This document shows positions 26,567 to 35,500 of a DNA stretch of 64,000 nt, piece after piece (within the stretch, counting starts at the first letter, position 1; the number at the start of each line of letters is the position of its first letter). Below the pieces are notes generated by a model, which saw nothing but the letters and a program-made list of their open reading frames with translations, searched no databases and was not told the DNA's origin. A program made the translations under genes and the position numbers. The stretch is from Chloroflexota bacterium (GTDB lineage: Bacteria; Chloroflexota; Anaerolineae; Anaerolineales; Villigracilaceae): NCBI GenBank assembly GCA_021824575.1, contig JAKAKJ010000083.1, forward strand, positions 1-64,000, written 5' to 3'.

Positions 26567-27016
26567 TTTCAGGATGGTGATATCACTTCGTAGCGCACGA
26601 GGAACGCGCGTGGCTCAGCTCTACACGCCGTATGATTCCAATGGCAATGCTCAAACGCCGGTGTTCACCGCCTATTTCGCAGGCGGCGCATATGAAGTCA
26701 ATGGAACTGTAGCCGGCACAACCTTTACACAGACCAGCGTCAAGAAGTATTATCGCGAAGCACCCCGAAGCGCAGCGCAGTGGGTTCGATTGCGAGCATG
26801 ACCATTGCAGTAGACTCCTGCACAGGCAGCGACTGTTCACTGACCACTGGCACCTGGTTCCTGGATTACCTGCTCACCGACCATCTCGGTTCTGTGATTG
26901 CTATCACCGATGCAAGCGGCACTTTAATAAGTCAACAGAGGTATTTGCCATTCGGAGGAGTCCGCACCGATACCAAACCGCCCTTCATCACGCAGACGGA
27001 TTTGGGCTATACAGGT
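26567..27016 (+). pseudogene. broken duplicate of the RHS core
   Basis: This stretch closely matches the core of the intact gene at about 20285-20690 (YTPYDSNGNAQTP, FAGGAYEV, DHLGSVIAIT, QQRYLPFGGVRTDT). The frame is broken near 26755 by a ~35-bp GC-rich insertion that replaces three bases, shifting the frame by 2. A second short insertion lies near 26585. Homology stops just before the YTGQR part, and no tip follows. There is no start codon or signal peptide. It is a relic of a former RHS copy with the same core type as the intact gene. Confidence 0.85.
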
Positions 27017-27169
27017 ATTGTCCTGTGTCGCGCGTACAGCGTGAGTGAAAAGTTTTTACAGAGGGATTGTTGAGTATGCTCCACTCTCATTTGATGTTCA
27101 TAACCATAGCCGCTATTGCACGGGGACTCGTTCTTTTATTTCCACGGACCCGGGAAATTCATTCATCCA

Positions 27170-27263
27170 TCAACGAGGCTTGACGAAGGAACGTGACCGC
27201 TCTTTTTCAAACGCGATTGCATCCTTCTCAGGAAGCAAAAATGGACTGATGCGAGTCGCCCAA
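27170..27263 (-). pseudogene. relict of an excisionase-like HTH gene
   Basis: Read on the minus strand this gives SPFLLPEKDAIAFEKERSRSF and ends at a stop at 27170. It aligns with SPFLIPEKDVVAFEKS of the intact HTH gene at 8604-8807. Upstream the match is lost and an in-frame stop occurs near 27290, so only the C-terminal part survives. Both copies have the same orientation and lie at opposite edges of the RHS island. The rest of 27017-27386 holds no credible gene. Confidence 0.6.
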
Positions 27264-27386
27264 AGCTTCTCCCAGAAAGCGAAACAAGCTTATGAAAATC
27301 GGCTGAATAGATGTCAGGGTTCAATACATACCAGACACGCCACAAGACATTGAAATTTGCAGCATTCCAGGCCTCTTGTCCAACCT

Positions 27387-28343
27387 TTAGCTCCTTTTGT
27401 TCAACCATTTAAGCATGGCGCGAACACTCCCTGTAGTCATTGCGATGCGGGTGTCTGCCGCGCCGTAATAAAGGTTGAGTGTATCGCCGTCAGCCCCAAG
27501 AGTATAACCACACGGAAAGACAACATTATCCACGTCCCCGCGTTGTTCATAAGGTTCCTGGGGGGCAAATACCCACTCGTCCCCGTGTTTCAGACACTGT
27601 TCGGGCGCGTTCAGATCAAACAAAGCGAGACCCAATCGGTAGATGGAACCAGCCGCGTTCTGCCGCACGCCATGATAAATCATCAACCAGCCCTCCGATG
27701 TTTCAATAAGAGGAGGAGATAACCCGATTTTGTTGGCATCCCAAAACCCGCCAAGCCGCGCTTCCAGGATTTGCTTATGTCCACCCCAATGATGCAGATC
27801 AGATGAGTAGGATATCCAAATATGTGAGCCGGTCGCACCCGCCGGACGATGGATCAAAGCCCAACGTCCATCAATCCGATGCGGCAGGAGTGCCGCATCT
27901 TTGTCTTCCGGCTGCATGATCACACCATAGCGCTCGAATTGATGGAAATCTTTTGTAAGCGCCAAGGCAACACACGGACCACCGCGCGAGTAAGCAACGT
28001 AGATGATGGCATACTGGCTTAACTCCGGGAGGTAAGTGATGCGCGGGTCTTCTATTCCCCATAATTCCTCGGGGAAGTGTTCCGGGTCTGGCGCAAAAGT
28101 AGGCCGCGAATCGACCTGCCAATGATCCACACCGTTCACGGAACGCGCTGCGCATAAATGGGATAGACCGCGTCGATCTTCCACGCGGCACAACAGCAGA
28201 GTCGATCCATCCGCCAGCAGGGTGGCGCCAGGGTTGAATACGCTATTGACTTGATACGGCCAGTTGGCGGCGGTCAAGATCGGGTTGAGTTTGTTGCGGA
28301 GAAAGAGTTCCGAAGCTGAATTGTTCATTTTGAATATGCTCAT
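27387..28343 (-). CDS. glycoside hydrolase family 130 (mannoside phosphorylase-like)
   Basis: 318 residues. A five-bladed propeller enzyme family that cleaves beta-mannosides, mostly by phosphorolysis. Signatures: VFNPGATLLADGSTLLLCRVEDRRG, ELWGIEDPRITYL with the catalytic-region Asp, KDAALLPHRIDGRWALIHRP, and WLMIYHGV near the phosphate site. The start at 28343 overlaps the glycosyltransferase gene by 101 bp, with AAGG just upstream; an ATG at 28328 is the alternative. The tight overlap implies co-translation and a shared pathway, probably turnover or synthesis of a mannose-containing oligosaccharide (inferred). Confidence 0.88.
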   Translation of the reverse strand: MSIFKMNNSASELFLRNKLNPILTAANWPYQVNSVFNPGATLLADGSTLLLCRVEDRRGLSHLCAARSVNGVDHWQVDSRPTFAPDPEHFPEELWGIEDPRITYLPELSQYAIIYVAYSRGGPCVALALTKDFHQFERYGVIMQPEDKDAALLPHRIDGRWALIHRPAGATGSHIWISYSSDLHHWGGHKQILEARLGGFWDANKIGLSPPLIETSEGWLMIYHGVRQNAAGSIYRLGLALFDLNAPEQCLKHGDEWVFAPQEPYEQRGDVDNVVFPCGYTLGADGDTLNLYYGAADTRIAMTTGSVRAMLKWLNKRS

Positions 28344-30609
28344 CAGACCTTATAAGATTTTCTGCCAGCCGCAATTCCAGGAGAGCCTGCAGAAAAGCCA
28401 ACGTGGACTCAGCGCCTTGATTCTCATTCGGCCGGTCGGGATGCAGCCCGTCACGGCAGCCACCCGTGGTCGGGTCGTATACGGGGAGATGCAAATCGTT
28501 TCGCCCGAGAAACCACTCGAAGGCGCAGCGGGCTTCCATGTGCCAGTTTTTCTCCCTGGTAATACGATAAGCTTCAAGACAGGCAGAAACCATCGCCTGC
28601 GCCTCTACAGGCTGTTGGTCGAAGCGGGCGCGTTCGCCACCTCGTGGATAAAAACCGTTGGAGCCAATGGGAACAAAATGCTTTCCTTCGGTATCCGCAT
28701 GCTGCAATTCGGCCAACCAACCGAGAGACTCCAAACCCGCCTCGGTCATTGCAGGGTTGGGTATGGACTGGCCGCATAATAGCATGGCGTGGGATAACAC
28801 CGCGTTGCAATAAGTCAGCTTATCCTCAAACCAGTTCCATCCATCCGTCCGGTTATCTTTGTACAGTGACAGCAACCGGCCTGCCAACTCTTCCTGCACC
28901 TGGTTGGCGCGTCGGTCGCCAGCAAAACGTTGTAAATACTCATAAATGCCGATAAGCGCGAAGGCCCAGGCGCGCGGACTGGTTGTTTCAAGGATCGCGC
29001 GCAGGGATTGTTGAAACACACGTCCAGCCATACTGGAAAGCGCCGGTGTGTTCGAACGACCCAGCACCGCGCCCAACGCCCACAGGGCGCGGCCGTGACT
29101 ATCATCCGAACCGCTATCCTCCAACCATTGACGCTGATAATCCATGAAGTTGCGAAAGCGCCTGGTCTCTGGATTGAAGGCATACCATGTAAAGGCGAGG
29201 TAACGGGTTGCAAGCGCAACAGCCTCTGTATTACCCAAATCTTCGAGAAGTGTACTGACCATTAAAGCGCGGGCGTTATCATCGGTAGTGTAGCCTTCGC
29301 GGTAGTTAGGTATGGTAAAAACGGCATGCTGCAATATGCCGGTGTCGTCTGTCAGATGATGCAGGTGGTCCAGCTTGAGCGGCGGCAATTCCCCTGCGCG
29401 TTTATCCAATGGTTTAACTGCGAACTCAGCCGCCACAAGATGACGATGTTCAGTACGGGCATGTTCAAAGCTCTGCATATAACGCCGTGCCACCTGCGAC
29501 CAGATCATGTCCCGGCCAAAAAGATAAGCGCGTTTCCGCATGGCGTGACGTTTTGACTCGTTGCCCAGCAGATCAATCACCTCGTCGGCCAACGCCTTGG
29601 GATCCCCAAATGGCACCAGCGCTCCGCGCTCGTCGGCCAGCATTTCCTCTGCATACCAATACGGCGTGGAGATGACCGCTTTGCCTGCTCCCAGAGTGTA
29701 AGCCAGCGTTCCAGAAGTAATCTGCGCCGCATCGAGATACGGCGTTATATATATGTCCGAAATGCTGATGAATTGGACCAGTTCATCCAGACTGACAAAG
29801 CGGTTATAAAAGATCACATTCCCTTCCACGCCCTTTTCATGAGCCAGCCATTGCAGGGATAGCCGATAGCTTTCGCCTTCATTCCGTATGATGTGCGGAT
29901 GGGTCGCGCCCACGACGATATAGACGACGTTTGGATATTTCGCCAAGATAGCAGGCAGAGCCGAAATGACATTCTCGATGCCTTTATTGGCCGAGAGCAG
30001 ACCAAAGCTAAGCAGAACGTTTTTACCCTCCACGCCAAACAAATCCTTGTTAAAGCTTGGGTCTACAAAAGGCACATCAGGAATGCCATGTGGGATCAAA
30101 TCGATCTTCTCGGCTGGAATGTGATAGACATCCCGCAGAAATTCCGAGCCGCGTTCGCTCATTACAACCAGACGGTCTGATAAAGATGCAATCTCTTGAA
30201 GTACCCGGCGCTGATCAGGATCGGGGCTCTGCAAAATCGTATGCAGTGTTGTGACAACAGGCATTCGCAATTCGCGCAGAAGCGCCAGGATATAACTGCC
30301 CGCCTTTCCGCCGAAGATGCCATATTCGTGCTGCAGCGATACCATATCCACGTTATTAATATTCAGGTAATCCGCGGCGCGACGATAGGATTCAACATCC
30401 TTCTCAGTCAGTTCAAAACGAACCCGCGGCGGGTATTCGTAGCCTCCCTCGATATCATTGACAGGCAGAGCAATGCATGCTGTGTCTTTGTACTCGCCCG
30501 CAAGAGCCTCGCATAGATCGGTGGTAAAGGTGGCGATGCCGCATTGACGCGGCAGGTAATTGCCAATAAAAGCGATCCGCTTGATGATCGAATGGTTTGC
30601 TTGTTCCAT
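28243..30609 (-). CDS. two-domain GT4 glycosyltransferase with C-terminal helical glycosidase-like domain
   Basis: 788 residues, preceded by AAAGGAG. Residues 1 to about 390 form a GT-B glycosyltransferase of family 4: N-terminal YLPRQCGIATFTTDL, HEYGIFGG, then the Rossmann-type LLSFGLLSANKGIENVI and the donor site TSGTLAYTLGAGKAVISTPYWYAEE. Residues about 420-770 are a helical domain with GYTTDDNARALMVS, RFRNFMDY, DSHGRALWALG and DGWNWFEDKLTYCNA, typical of (alpha/alpha)6 barrels. Proteins with this pairing are found next to GH130 genes. It may make or trim a mannosidic polymer or compatible solute. It is divergent from the kinase gene across an 880-bp gap. Confidence 0.88.
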   Translation of the reverse strand: MEQANHSIIKRIAFIGNYLPRQCGIATFTTDLCEALAGEYKDTACIALPVNDIEGGYEYPPRVRFELTEKDVESYRRAADYLNINNVDMVSLQHEYGIFGGKAGSYILALLRELRMPVVTTLHTILQSPDPDQRRVLQEIASLSDRLVVMSERGSEFLRDVYHIPAEKIDLIPHGIPDVPFVDPSFNKDLFGVEGKNVLLSFGLLSANKGIENVISALPAILAKYPNVVYIVVGATHPHIIRNEGESYRLSLQWLAHEKGVEGNVIFYNRFVSLDELVQFISISDIYITPYLDAAQITSGTLAYTLGAGKAVISTPYWYAEEMLADERGALVPFGDPKALADEVIDLLGNESKRHAMRKRAYLFGRDMIWSQVARRYMQSFEHARTEHRHLVAAEFAVKPLDKRAGELPPLKLDHLHHLTDDTGILQHAVFTIPNYREGYTTDDNARALMVSTLLEDLGNTEAVALATRYLAFTWYAFNPETRRFRNFMDYQRQWLEDSGSDDSHGRALWALGAVLGRSNTPALSSMAGRVFQQSLRAILETTSPRAWAFALIGIYEYLQRFAGDRRANQVQEELAGRLLSLYKDNRTDGWNWFEDKLTYCNAVLSHAMLLCGQSIPNPAMTEAGLESLGWLAELQHADTEGKHFVPIGSNGFYPRGGERARFDQQPVEAQAMVSACLEAYRITREKNWHMEARCAFEWFLGRNDLHLPVYDPTTGGCRDGLHPDRPNENQGAESTLAFLQALLELRLAENLIRSDEHIQNEQFSFGTLSPQQTQPDLDRRQLAVSSQ

Positions 30610-31490
30610 TTCAAATTTCTCCTTTCAAAACACCCCTGCTCTTCAGCCAAGAATTAGGCTAACAATACGGGAAGGGGCCGCCAGAAAGTATCTCTGCCCC
30701 TCCTGAAAAGACCGGGCTATTTCATGTTTCTTTAGCAGGTAATGGTAAAACTGTCTCAGTAGCCAGCGGCACACACGTTACTTCCAGAGTGTTTGTCTGG
30801 CGTCAACAGATTTTCCTTACCACTATCTGGAATCATTTTCTGGCTTGCTCATAAAATCGAAAATCACGTGGACGTGCCTGTAAATCATGAAGTCAGAAAT
30901 TAGATTAATCATTCAGTCTTTCCATTATTATTCATCAAACTTTCATGGCCGAAAGATTGAGCTGGTTGTACCGTGTTGGCATCCTGGTTTAGCCAAATCG
31001 CCCCTCAACATATAGCTAAATTGAGATATGCATTCAATGTGCAAATTGTTTTTTGGGCTTCACATGTAGCCAGAAAAAAATGGCCGTCTCCCTATAAAAG
31101 GGTCGACGGCCAAAACACAACACGGATCCGATTATTATTGAGCAATTAGTGTAACACACATTCTGCCTGCAGACGGACCAGTTGCAGTTTGGTCGCGGCA
31201 ACGTTGTGGGCTTTCGTCAAAAACCCAGGGCATTTACACAAAAGCGCCTGACATCAGGGCAACATTTATCTATTGCAGCAGAACGAATATAATATAACCA
31301 AGGAAGCCTTGCTGGAAACCCAGGGATGTTGTCTTACAAAGAGCCAATTACATTGCAAAGAAGGCCATGAAGATAAGCCTGGAACCACGCGGCACGATCA
31401 AGCGAACCCTGCGGCATCAACCAAGCCGGAAAATACATTGGCTGAAACCCACTGCTTTCAACGTACCAAGTCGGCCAGAAGGTAATCCTT
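30610..31490. other. 881-bp non-coding region between divergent genes
   Basis: No gene with a credible start is seen. It should hold the promoter of the glycosyltransferase operon (minus) and of the kinase (plus); a TATAAT at 31288-31293 is the best -10 for the latter, with no good -35. It also contains a terminator-like hairpin pointing to the minus strand (31073-31112). Confidence 0.5.
31073..31112 (-). terminator. minus-strand Rho-independent terminator with no obvious gene
   Basis: Stem TGGCCGTC (31081-31088) with GACGGCCA (31105-31112), plus an inner CCC/GGG pair. On the minus strand it is followed by seven T (31080-31074). No minus-strand gene lies upstream within the gap, so it either insulates the region or ends a small RNA. 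Confidence 0.55.
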
Positions 31491-33077
31491 ATGAACGCAA
31501 ATCAGAATCATCCGTCAAAGCCTGAAGAAAAAGGACAACTCTATCGGGAGATCTTCGATGCCATCAGCGATGGATTGATTATTCAGGACTCAGAGACGCT
31601 CCGCGTCGTCGAGGCTAACTCCGCAGCCGCCGCAATGCACGGGTACAGCCGCGAGGAATTCATCGGTTTGCATTTAACGGAATACGTTCATCCCGACAGT
31701 CAGCACCTTTTCATCGAGTCCGCCCAAACAGTCCAATCTGACGGCGTGTTCGAATCGCCAGCCATCCATGTACATCGCGACGGCTCACCATTCCCCGTGG
31801 AGGTACAACGCACTCCGTTCACATATCAATCCCGTCCTTGTCTGTTGAGCGTCGTTCGGGATATCAGCAAGCGAATCCAGGAAGAAAAGCTTCTTGACCA
31901 ACAAGCGGAAGTCCGCGTGCGCGAGCAGGCTACCTTGCTGGATATCTCCCACACGCTGGCCTCAACGCTGGAACTCAAACCGGATTTGATTCTCGAACAA
32001 TTGAACGTAATCGTTAAATATAATCATGCCGCGCTTTTCGTGTTGAACAACTCAACCCTGGAAGTCGTGGCCCTGCGCGGAGTGCAACAGGTTGAAAATG
32101 CCGCGCCCTTCCGCGTCCATTTGGACGGCAAGGATGCGATTGCGCGGCTGTTCAATAAACACCGCCCCATCCGTATCGCGGATGTATCGAGCGCTGACGA
32201 GCAGGCGCAGTTCCTCCGCTTGTTATTAACGAACGGCGCTGCAGTGCTGTTGAACGGAGTACAAGCGTGGATGTGGGTGCCGCTGGCGGTGAAAGGCCGA
32301 ATCATGGGCGGGGTGGGCCTGGCGCATTCTGAACAGAATTATTTCACGAGTCATCATGCCGACCTAGCCCTGACTGTAGCCAACCAAGCCGCGATCACCA
32401 TGGTTAATGCCGAACTATATCAACAGGCTCAGGCGCTTGCCGCGCTGCAGGAACGTCAGCGGCTTGCACAGAACCTGCACGATGCCGTCAACCAGTCGCT
32501 CTTCTCCGCAGGATTGATCGCTGAAGTCCTGCCGCGTCTATGGGATCGGGATCAGGATCTGGCACGACAATCACTCGAAGACTTGCGCCGGTTAACTCGC
32601 GGCGCAATGGCTGAAATGCGCGCTCTGCTGGCCGAGCTTCGCCCCTCGACCCTTACTGATTCCGATTTGGGCGACCTGCTGCGACTGTTAGGAAATGCAT
32701 TCACCGGACGCACAAACATCACCGCCACAGTATCCGTGACGGGACAAGTCACCTTGCCTGCCGAGGTGCAGGTTGCGGTCTATCGCATATGCCAGGAAGC
32801 GCTAAATAACATTGCAAAACACGCCGGCGCAGGCAAAGTGGAAATACATCTAAAGCACGAAGATGCATTGACTGAATTGAGCATACGTGATGATGGTCAG
32901 GGTTTTGATCCCAGCCAATTTACTACGACAACAACTACTCCCGGCCATTATGGCCTGAGCATGATGCGCGAACGCGCCGAAGCAATCGGTGCGCAGTTAT
33001 CCATCACAAGCCAGCCCCGCCACGGGACCGAACTCACCATCCGCTGGAGAGAAGCCAAACATAAGGAGGGCTTATGA
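31491..33077 (+). CDS. PAS-GAF sensor histidine kinase, NarX/DegS type (HisKA_3)
   Basis: 528 residues, no membrane segment, so a cytoplasmic sensor. A PAS domain (about 15-130, with MHGYSREEFIGLHLTEYVHP), a short coiled coil and a GAF domain (about 160-310) are followed by the dimerisation box AQNLHDAVNQSLFSAG, where the His near residue 330 is the autophosphorylation site. The ATPase domain has the N-box EALNNIAKHAGA and the G-box DDGQGFDPS. It overlaps the next gene by ATGA, and its phosphate most likely goes to that NarL-type regulator. The signal is unknown; GAF and PAS suggest a small ligand or redox input. Confidence 0.93.
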   Translation: MNANQNHPSKPEEKGQLYREIFDAISDGLIIQDSETLRVVEANSAAAAMHGYSREEFIGLHLTEYVHPDSQHLFIESAQTVQSDGVFESPAIHVHRDGSPFPVEVQRTPFTYQSRPCLLSVVRDISKRIQEEKLLDQQAEVRVREQATLLDISHTLASTLELKPDLILEQLNVIVKYNHAALFVLNNSTLEVVALRGVQQVENAAPFRVHLDGKDAIARLFNKHRPIRIADVSSADEQAQFLRLLLTNGAAVLLNGVQAWMWVPLAVKGRIMGGVGLAHSEQNYFTSHHADLALTVANQAAITMVNAELYQQAQALAALQERQRLAQNLHDAVNQSLFSAGLIAEVLPRLWDRDQDLARQSLEDLRRLTRGAMAEMRALLAELRPSTLTDSDLGDLLRLLGNAFTGRTNITATVSVTGQVTLPAEVQVAVYRICQEALNNIAKHAGAGKVEIHLKHEDALTELSIRDDGQGFDPSQFTTTTTTPGHYGLSMMRERAEAIGAQLSITSQPRHGTELTIRWREAKHKEGL

Positions 33078-33721
33078 CAACATCCCCATCCCAAACCATT
33101 CGCGTTATGCTGGTTGACGATCACACCATGGTGCGCAAGGGACTGGCGGCCTTCTTGAAAGCTTTTGACGACTTGGAACTGGCGGGTGAAGCCGAAAGCG
33201 GCGAAACCGCCATCCAACTATGCGCCAAGCTTCAGCCCGATGTTGTCCTGATGGACATGGTCATGCCTGACATGAACGGGGCGACCGCGACGCGTGCCAT
33301 TCGCCAGCAGTCTCCCAAAGTCCAGGTGATAGCATTAACGAGTTTCAAAGAAGAAGAGCTGGTGAAAAGCGCGCTGGAAGCGGGAGCCATTGGCTACTTG
33401 CTCAAGGATGTCTCGGCCGATGATCTGGTTAGGGCCATCCGCGCTGCTTATGCCGGCCGCGCCACCCTTTCGCCGGAGGCTGCTCAAGCGTTGGTCCATG
33501 CCGCTAGTCAGCCGCCCGCTCCGGGTTACGATTTGACCGAGCGCGAGCGGGTCGTTCTATCCCTGATGGTTGAAGGTTTGAATAACACGCAGATCGCCGG
33601 AAGGCTGACCGTCAGCCCGTCCACCATCAAATCTCACGTCAGTAACATTCTCTCCAAGTTGGGCGTCACGAGCCGAACGGAAGCCGTGACCTTGGCTTTA
33701 CGTAACCACATCGTTTCCTGA
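33074..33721 (+). CDS. NarL/FixJ-family response regulator
   Basis: 215 residues, translationally coupled to the kinase by an ATGA overlap. The receiver domain has MLVDDHTMVRKG (acidic pocket), PDVVLMDMVMPDMNG (phosphoacceptor Asp near residue 57), ALTSFKE and YLLKDVS (conserved Lys). The C-terminal LuxR-type HTH reads LTERERVVLSLMVEGLNNTQ then TIKSHVSNILSKLGV. It is a phosphorylation-activated transcription factor. A hairpin terminator follows. Targets unknown; neighbouring genes are plausible. Confidence 0.95.
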   Translation: MTTSPSQTIRVMLVDDHTMVRKGLAAFLKAFDDLELAGEAESGETAIQLCAKLQPDVVLMDMVMPDMNGATATRAIRQQSPKVQVIALTSFKEEELVKSALEAGAIGYLLKDVSADDLVRAIRAAYAGRATLSPEAAQALVHAASQPPAPGYDLTERERVVLSLMVEGLNNTQIAGRLTVSPSTIKSHVSNILSKLGVTSRTEAVTLALRNHIVS

Positions 33722-33730
33722 ACTTTCGAA

Positions 33731-33800
33731 TCTCCCCCAAGTGGCGGATATAAATTTCCCCTAGCCGATGGATGTGGCTAGGGAGTTTTCATTATAGGAT
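33731..33800 (+). repeat. dispersed ~70-bp repeat, copy A, including a terminator
   Basis: Begins TCTCCCCCAAGTGGCGGAT and ends near TTATAGGATGAG. It contains the stem CCCTAGCC (33759-33766) and GGCTAGGG (33776-33783) followed by AGTTTTC, which serves as terminator for the response-regulator gene. Related to copies at 34306 and 36058. Confidence 0.7.
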
Positions 33801-34024
33801 GAGTTGAGAGTCTTATTGTCCGCGGATTTGACGCGATTACGGCAATCAATAATTGGAGACAGTTAGACTGTTACGGGCATTTTACAATCATGAATCCGAA
33901 AAGGAGGCTTAAATAAGAAGATAACAAATAAATCTCGACTTCTTTTTCGAAGGATAGTATTACAAAATAATGTAAACCTGAACAGGAAATCAATCGAGAA
34001 TTACCATCAAACAGGAGAAATAAA

Positions 34025-34222
34025 ATGGACGAGCTTGTAAATTTGGTTGCAAAAAAGACCGGTCTCACCCCGGAGATGTCCAAGACAGTGGTTGTCATGG
34101 TTCTAGACTTCGTTAAGAAGAAACTTCCGGCTCCGGTCGCGAGCCAGATTGATACGGTTCTTGGCAGTGGTTCAGCGGCAGGTGTCGCTGGTGCCATTGG
34201 TGGTTTGTTTGGCAAGAAATAA
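34025..34222 (+). CDS. small uncharacterised protein (65 residues)
   Basis: 65 residues with a strong ribosome-binding site (CAGGAGAAATAAA before the ATG). The N-terminal two thirds are helical (LVNLVAKKTGLTPEMSKTVV, VLDFVKKKLPAPVASQI), and the end is Gly-rich (AGAIGGLFGKK). It resembles short DUF2780/DUF2267-type proteins that carry a helical repeat and a glycine tail; the match is by pattern only. It sits alone between two terminators, so it is a monocistronic unit in the stress block. Confidence 0.75.
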   Translation: MDELVNLVAKKTGLTPEMSKTVVVMVLDFVKKKLPAPVASQIDTVLGSGSAAGVAGAIGGLFGKK

Positions 34223-34238
34223 CAGATGGTAAAAAAAT

Positions 34239-34267
34239 AGAGTGTCTGATTTTAAATCAGGCACTCT
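34239..34267 (+). terminator. terminator after the 65-residue gene
   Basis: 12-bp stem AGAGTGTCTGAT/ATCAGGCACTCT with one G-T wobble, loop TTTAA. Seven A precede it, so it could also work on the minus strand. Confidence 0.65.
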
Positions 34268-34305
34268 ATTCATGGAAAAGTGGATATCACCATATCCAAC
34301 ATTCA

Positions 34306-34375
34306 TCTCCTCCAAGTGGCAGATGTGAACGCTCTCCAGCCGATGGATGTCTGAGAGGCCTTGTTATGTAATGAA
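34306..34375 (+). repeat. dispersed ~70-bp repeat, copy B (degenerate)
   Basis: TCTCCTCCAAGTGGCAGATG, then CCAGCCGATGGATGTCTGAG, then TTGTTATGTAATGA. Same order of blocks as copies A and C, but the stem is imperfect and no clean terminator remains. It lies upstream of the diguanylate cyclase gene. Confidence 0.6.
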
Positions 34376-34501
34376 TTGCCAATGTATTTATGGGTGCGCT
34401 CGAGCCTCCGATTGGAAAATGACCGTCACGCAGCGACAGGGGAATTTGTAAAATACAGCATTCAACAATGAAGAACACAATCGGGAAAGTTGAGATGTTG
34501 A

Positions 34502-35422
34502 ATGGTTGATGTAAAAAAAATACAAACGTCCGAACTTCGTTATCGCCGCCTGTTTGAAGCAGCCCAGGATGGAATATTGATTCTGGACGCCGAAACAGGT
34601 GCGATTACAGATGTCAATCCTTTCCTAATCCATATGTTGGGATATACGCGCGAAGAGCTTTTAGAAAAAAGGCTCTGGGAAGTGGGCGCATTCCAGGATA
34701 TTGAAGCCAGCAAGGAAGCCTTCCAAGCTTTGCAGAAGAATGAATACATCCGCTATAAGGATTTGCCGCTAAAAGCAAAAGACGGGCGGCTGATCCAGGT
34801 TGAATTTGTCAGCAACGTTTACATGGCAGGCAACGAGAAGGTCATCCAATGCAATATTCGCGACATCACCGAACGCAAACAGGCACAGGAAGCCCTGCTC
34901 AAAAGCGAAGCGCTCCTGCGCGAACAATCCGTTCGCGACCATCTGACCGGCGTGTTCAACCGGCGTTATATGGAAGAGACCCTGGAACGCGAACTGCTTC
35001 GAGCCACCCGGAAAGGGCTTTCAGTAGGCATCATCATGTTGGACGTGGATTATTTCAAACGATTCAATGACACCTACGGCCACGCTGCGGGCGATGTAAT
35101 CCTGCGTGAATTGGGCAGTTTGCTGCTCAAGCATGTGCGCGGCGAGGACATCCCCTCTCGCTACGGCGGCGATGAATTCATTATTGTCCTGCCTGATGCA
35201 TCACAGGACGTGACTCGCAAGCGCGCCGAACTTATTTGCAAAGCTGTCAAACAAATCCATTTCCAATTTGAAGGGCAAACGCTTGAGATGGTTACGTTCT
35301 CCCTTGGCGTTGCGGTCTTCCCTGAACATGGTTCAACCAGCGCAACCATCTTGAAGGCGGCTGATGATGCGCTTTACCGCGCCAAGCATGAAGGACGCAG
35401 CCGGCTCGTTGCAGCAAAATAG
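34502..35422 (+). CDS. PAS-GGDEF diguanylate cyclase
   Basis: 306 residues, soluble. A PAS domain (about 12-130, with GYTREELLEKRLWEV and a PAC-type NIRDITERKQAQ end) is joined by a short helix to a GGDEF domain. The active site is SRYGGDEFIIVLP near residue 220, intact, so it should make cyclic di-GMP from GTP. RGED five residues upstream is an intact inhibitory I-site (RxxD), so product feedback is expected. DHLTGVFNRRYMEE marks the domain start. No EAL domain. The ribosome-binding site is weak. Confidence 0.94.
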   Translation: MVDVKKIQTSELRYRRLFEAAQDGILILDAETGAITDVNPFLIHMLGYTREELLEKRLWEVGAFQDIEASKEAFQALQKNEYIRYKDLPLKAKDGRLIQVEFVSNVYMAGNEKVIQCNIRDITERKQAQEALLKSEALLREQSVRDHLTGVFNRRYMEETLERELLRATRKGLSVGIIMLDVDYFKRFNDTYGHAAGDVILRELGSLLLKHVRGEDIPSRYGGDEFIIVLPDASQDVTRKRAELICKAVKQIHFQFEGQTLEMVTFSLGVAVFPEHGSTSATILKAADDALYRAKHEGRSRLVAAK

Positions 35423-35500
35423 AAAACCTATCGCTAGAACATTCTGCGTTTAATTTGGGAGCGCCGGTTGATTCTACTTTTTTAAGAAGAGGAGCACAGC

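Noticed and set aside
31273..31485. 70-codon frame before the histidine kinase
   Set aside because: TTG start, no ribosome-binding site, polar low-information product; it overlaps the expected kinase leader.
34287..34478. Minus-strand 63-codon frame
   Set aside because: It spans repeat copy B and has no start signal or family.
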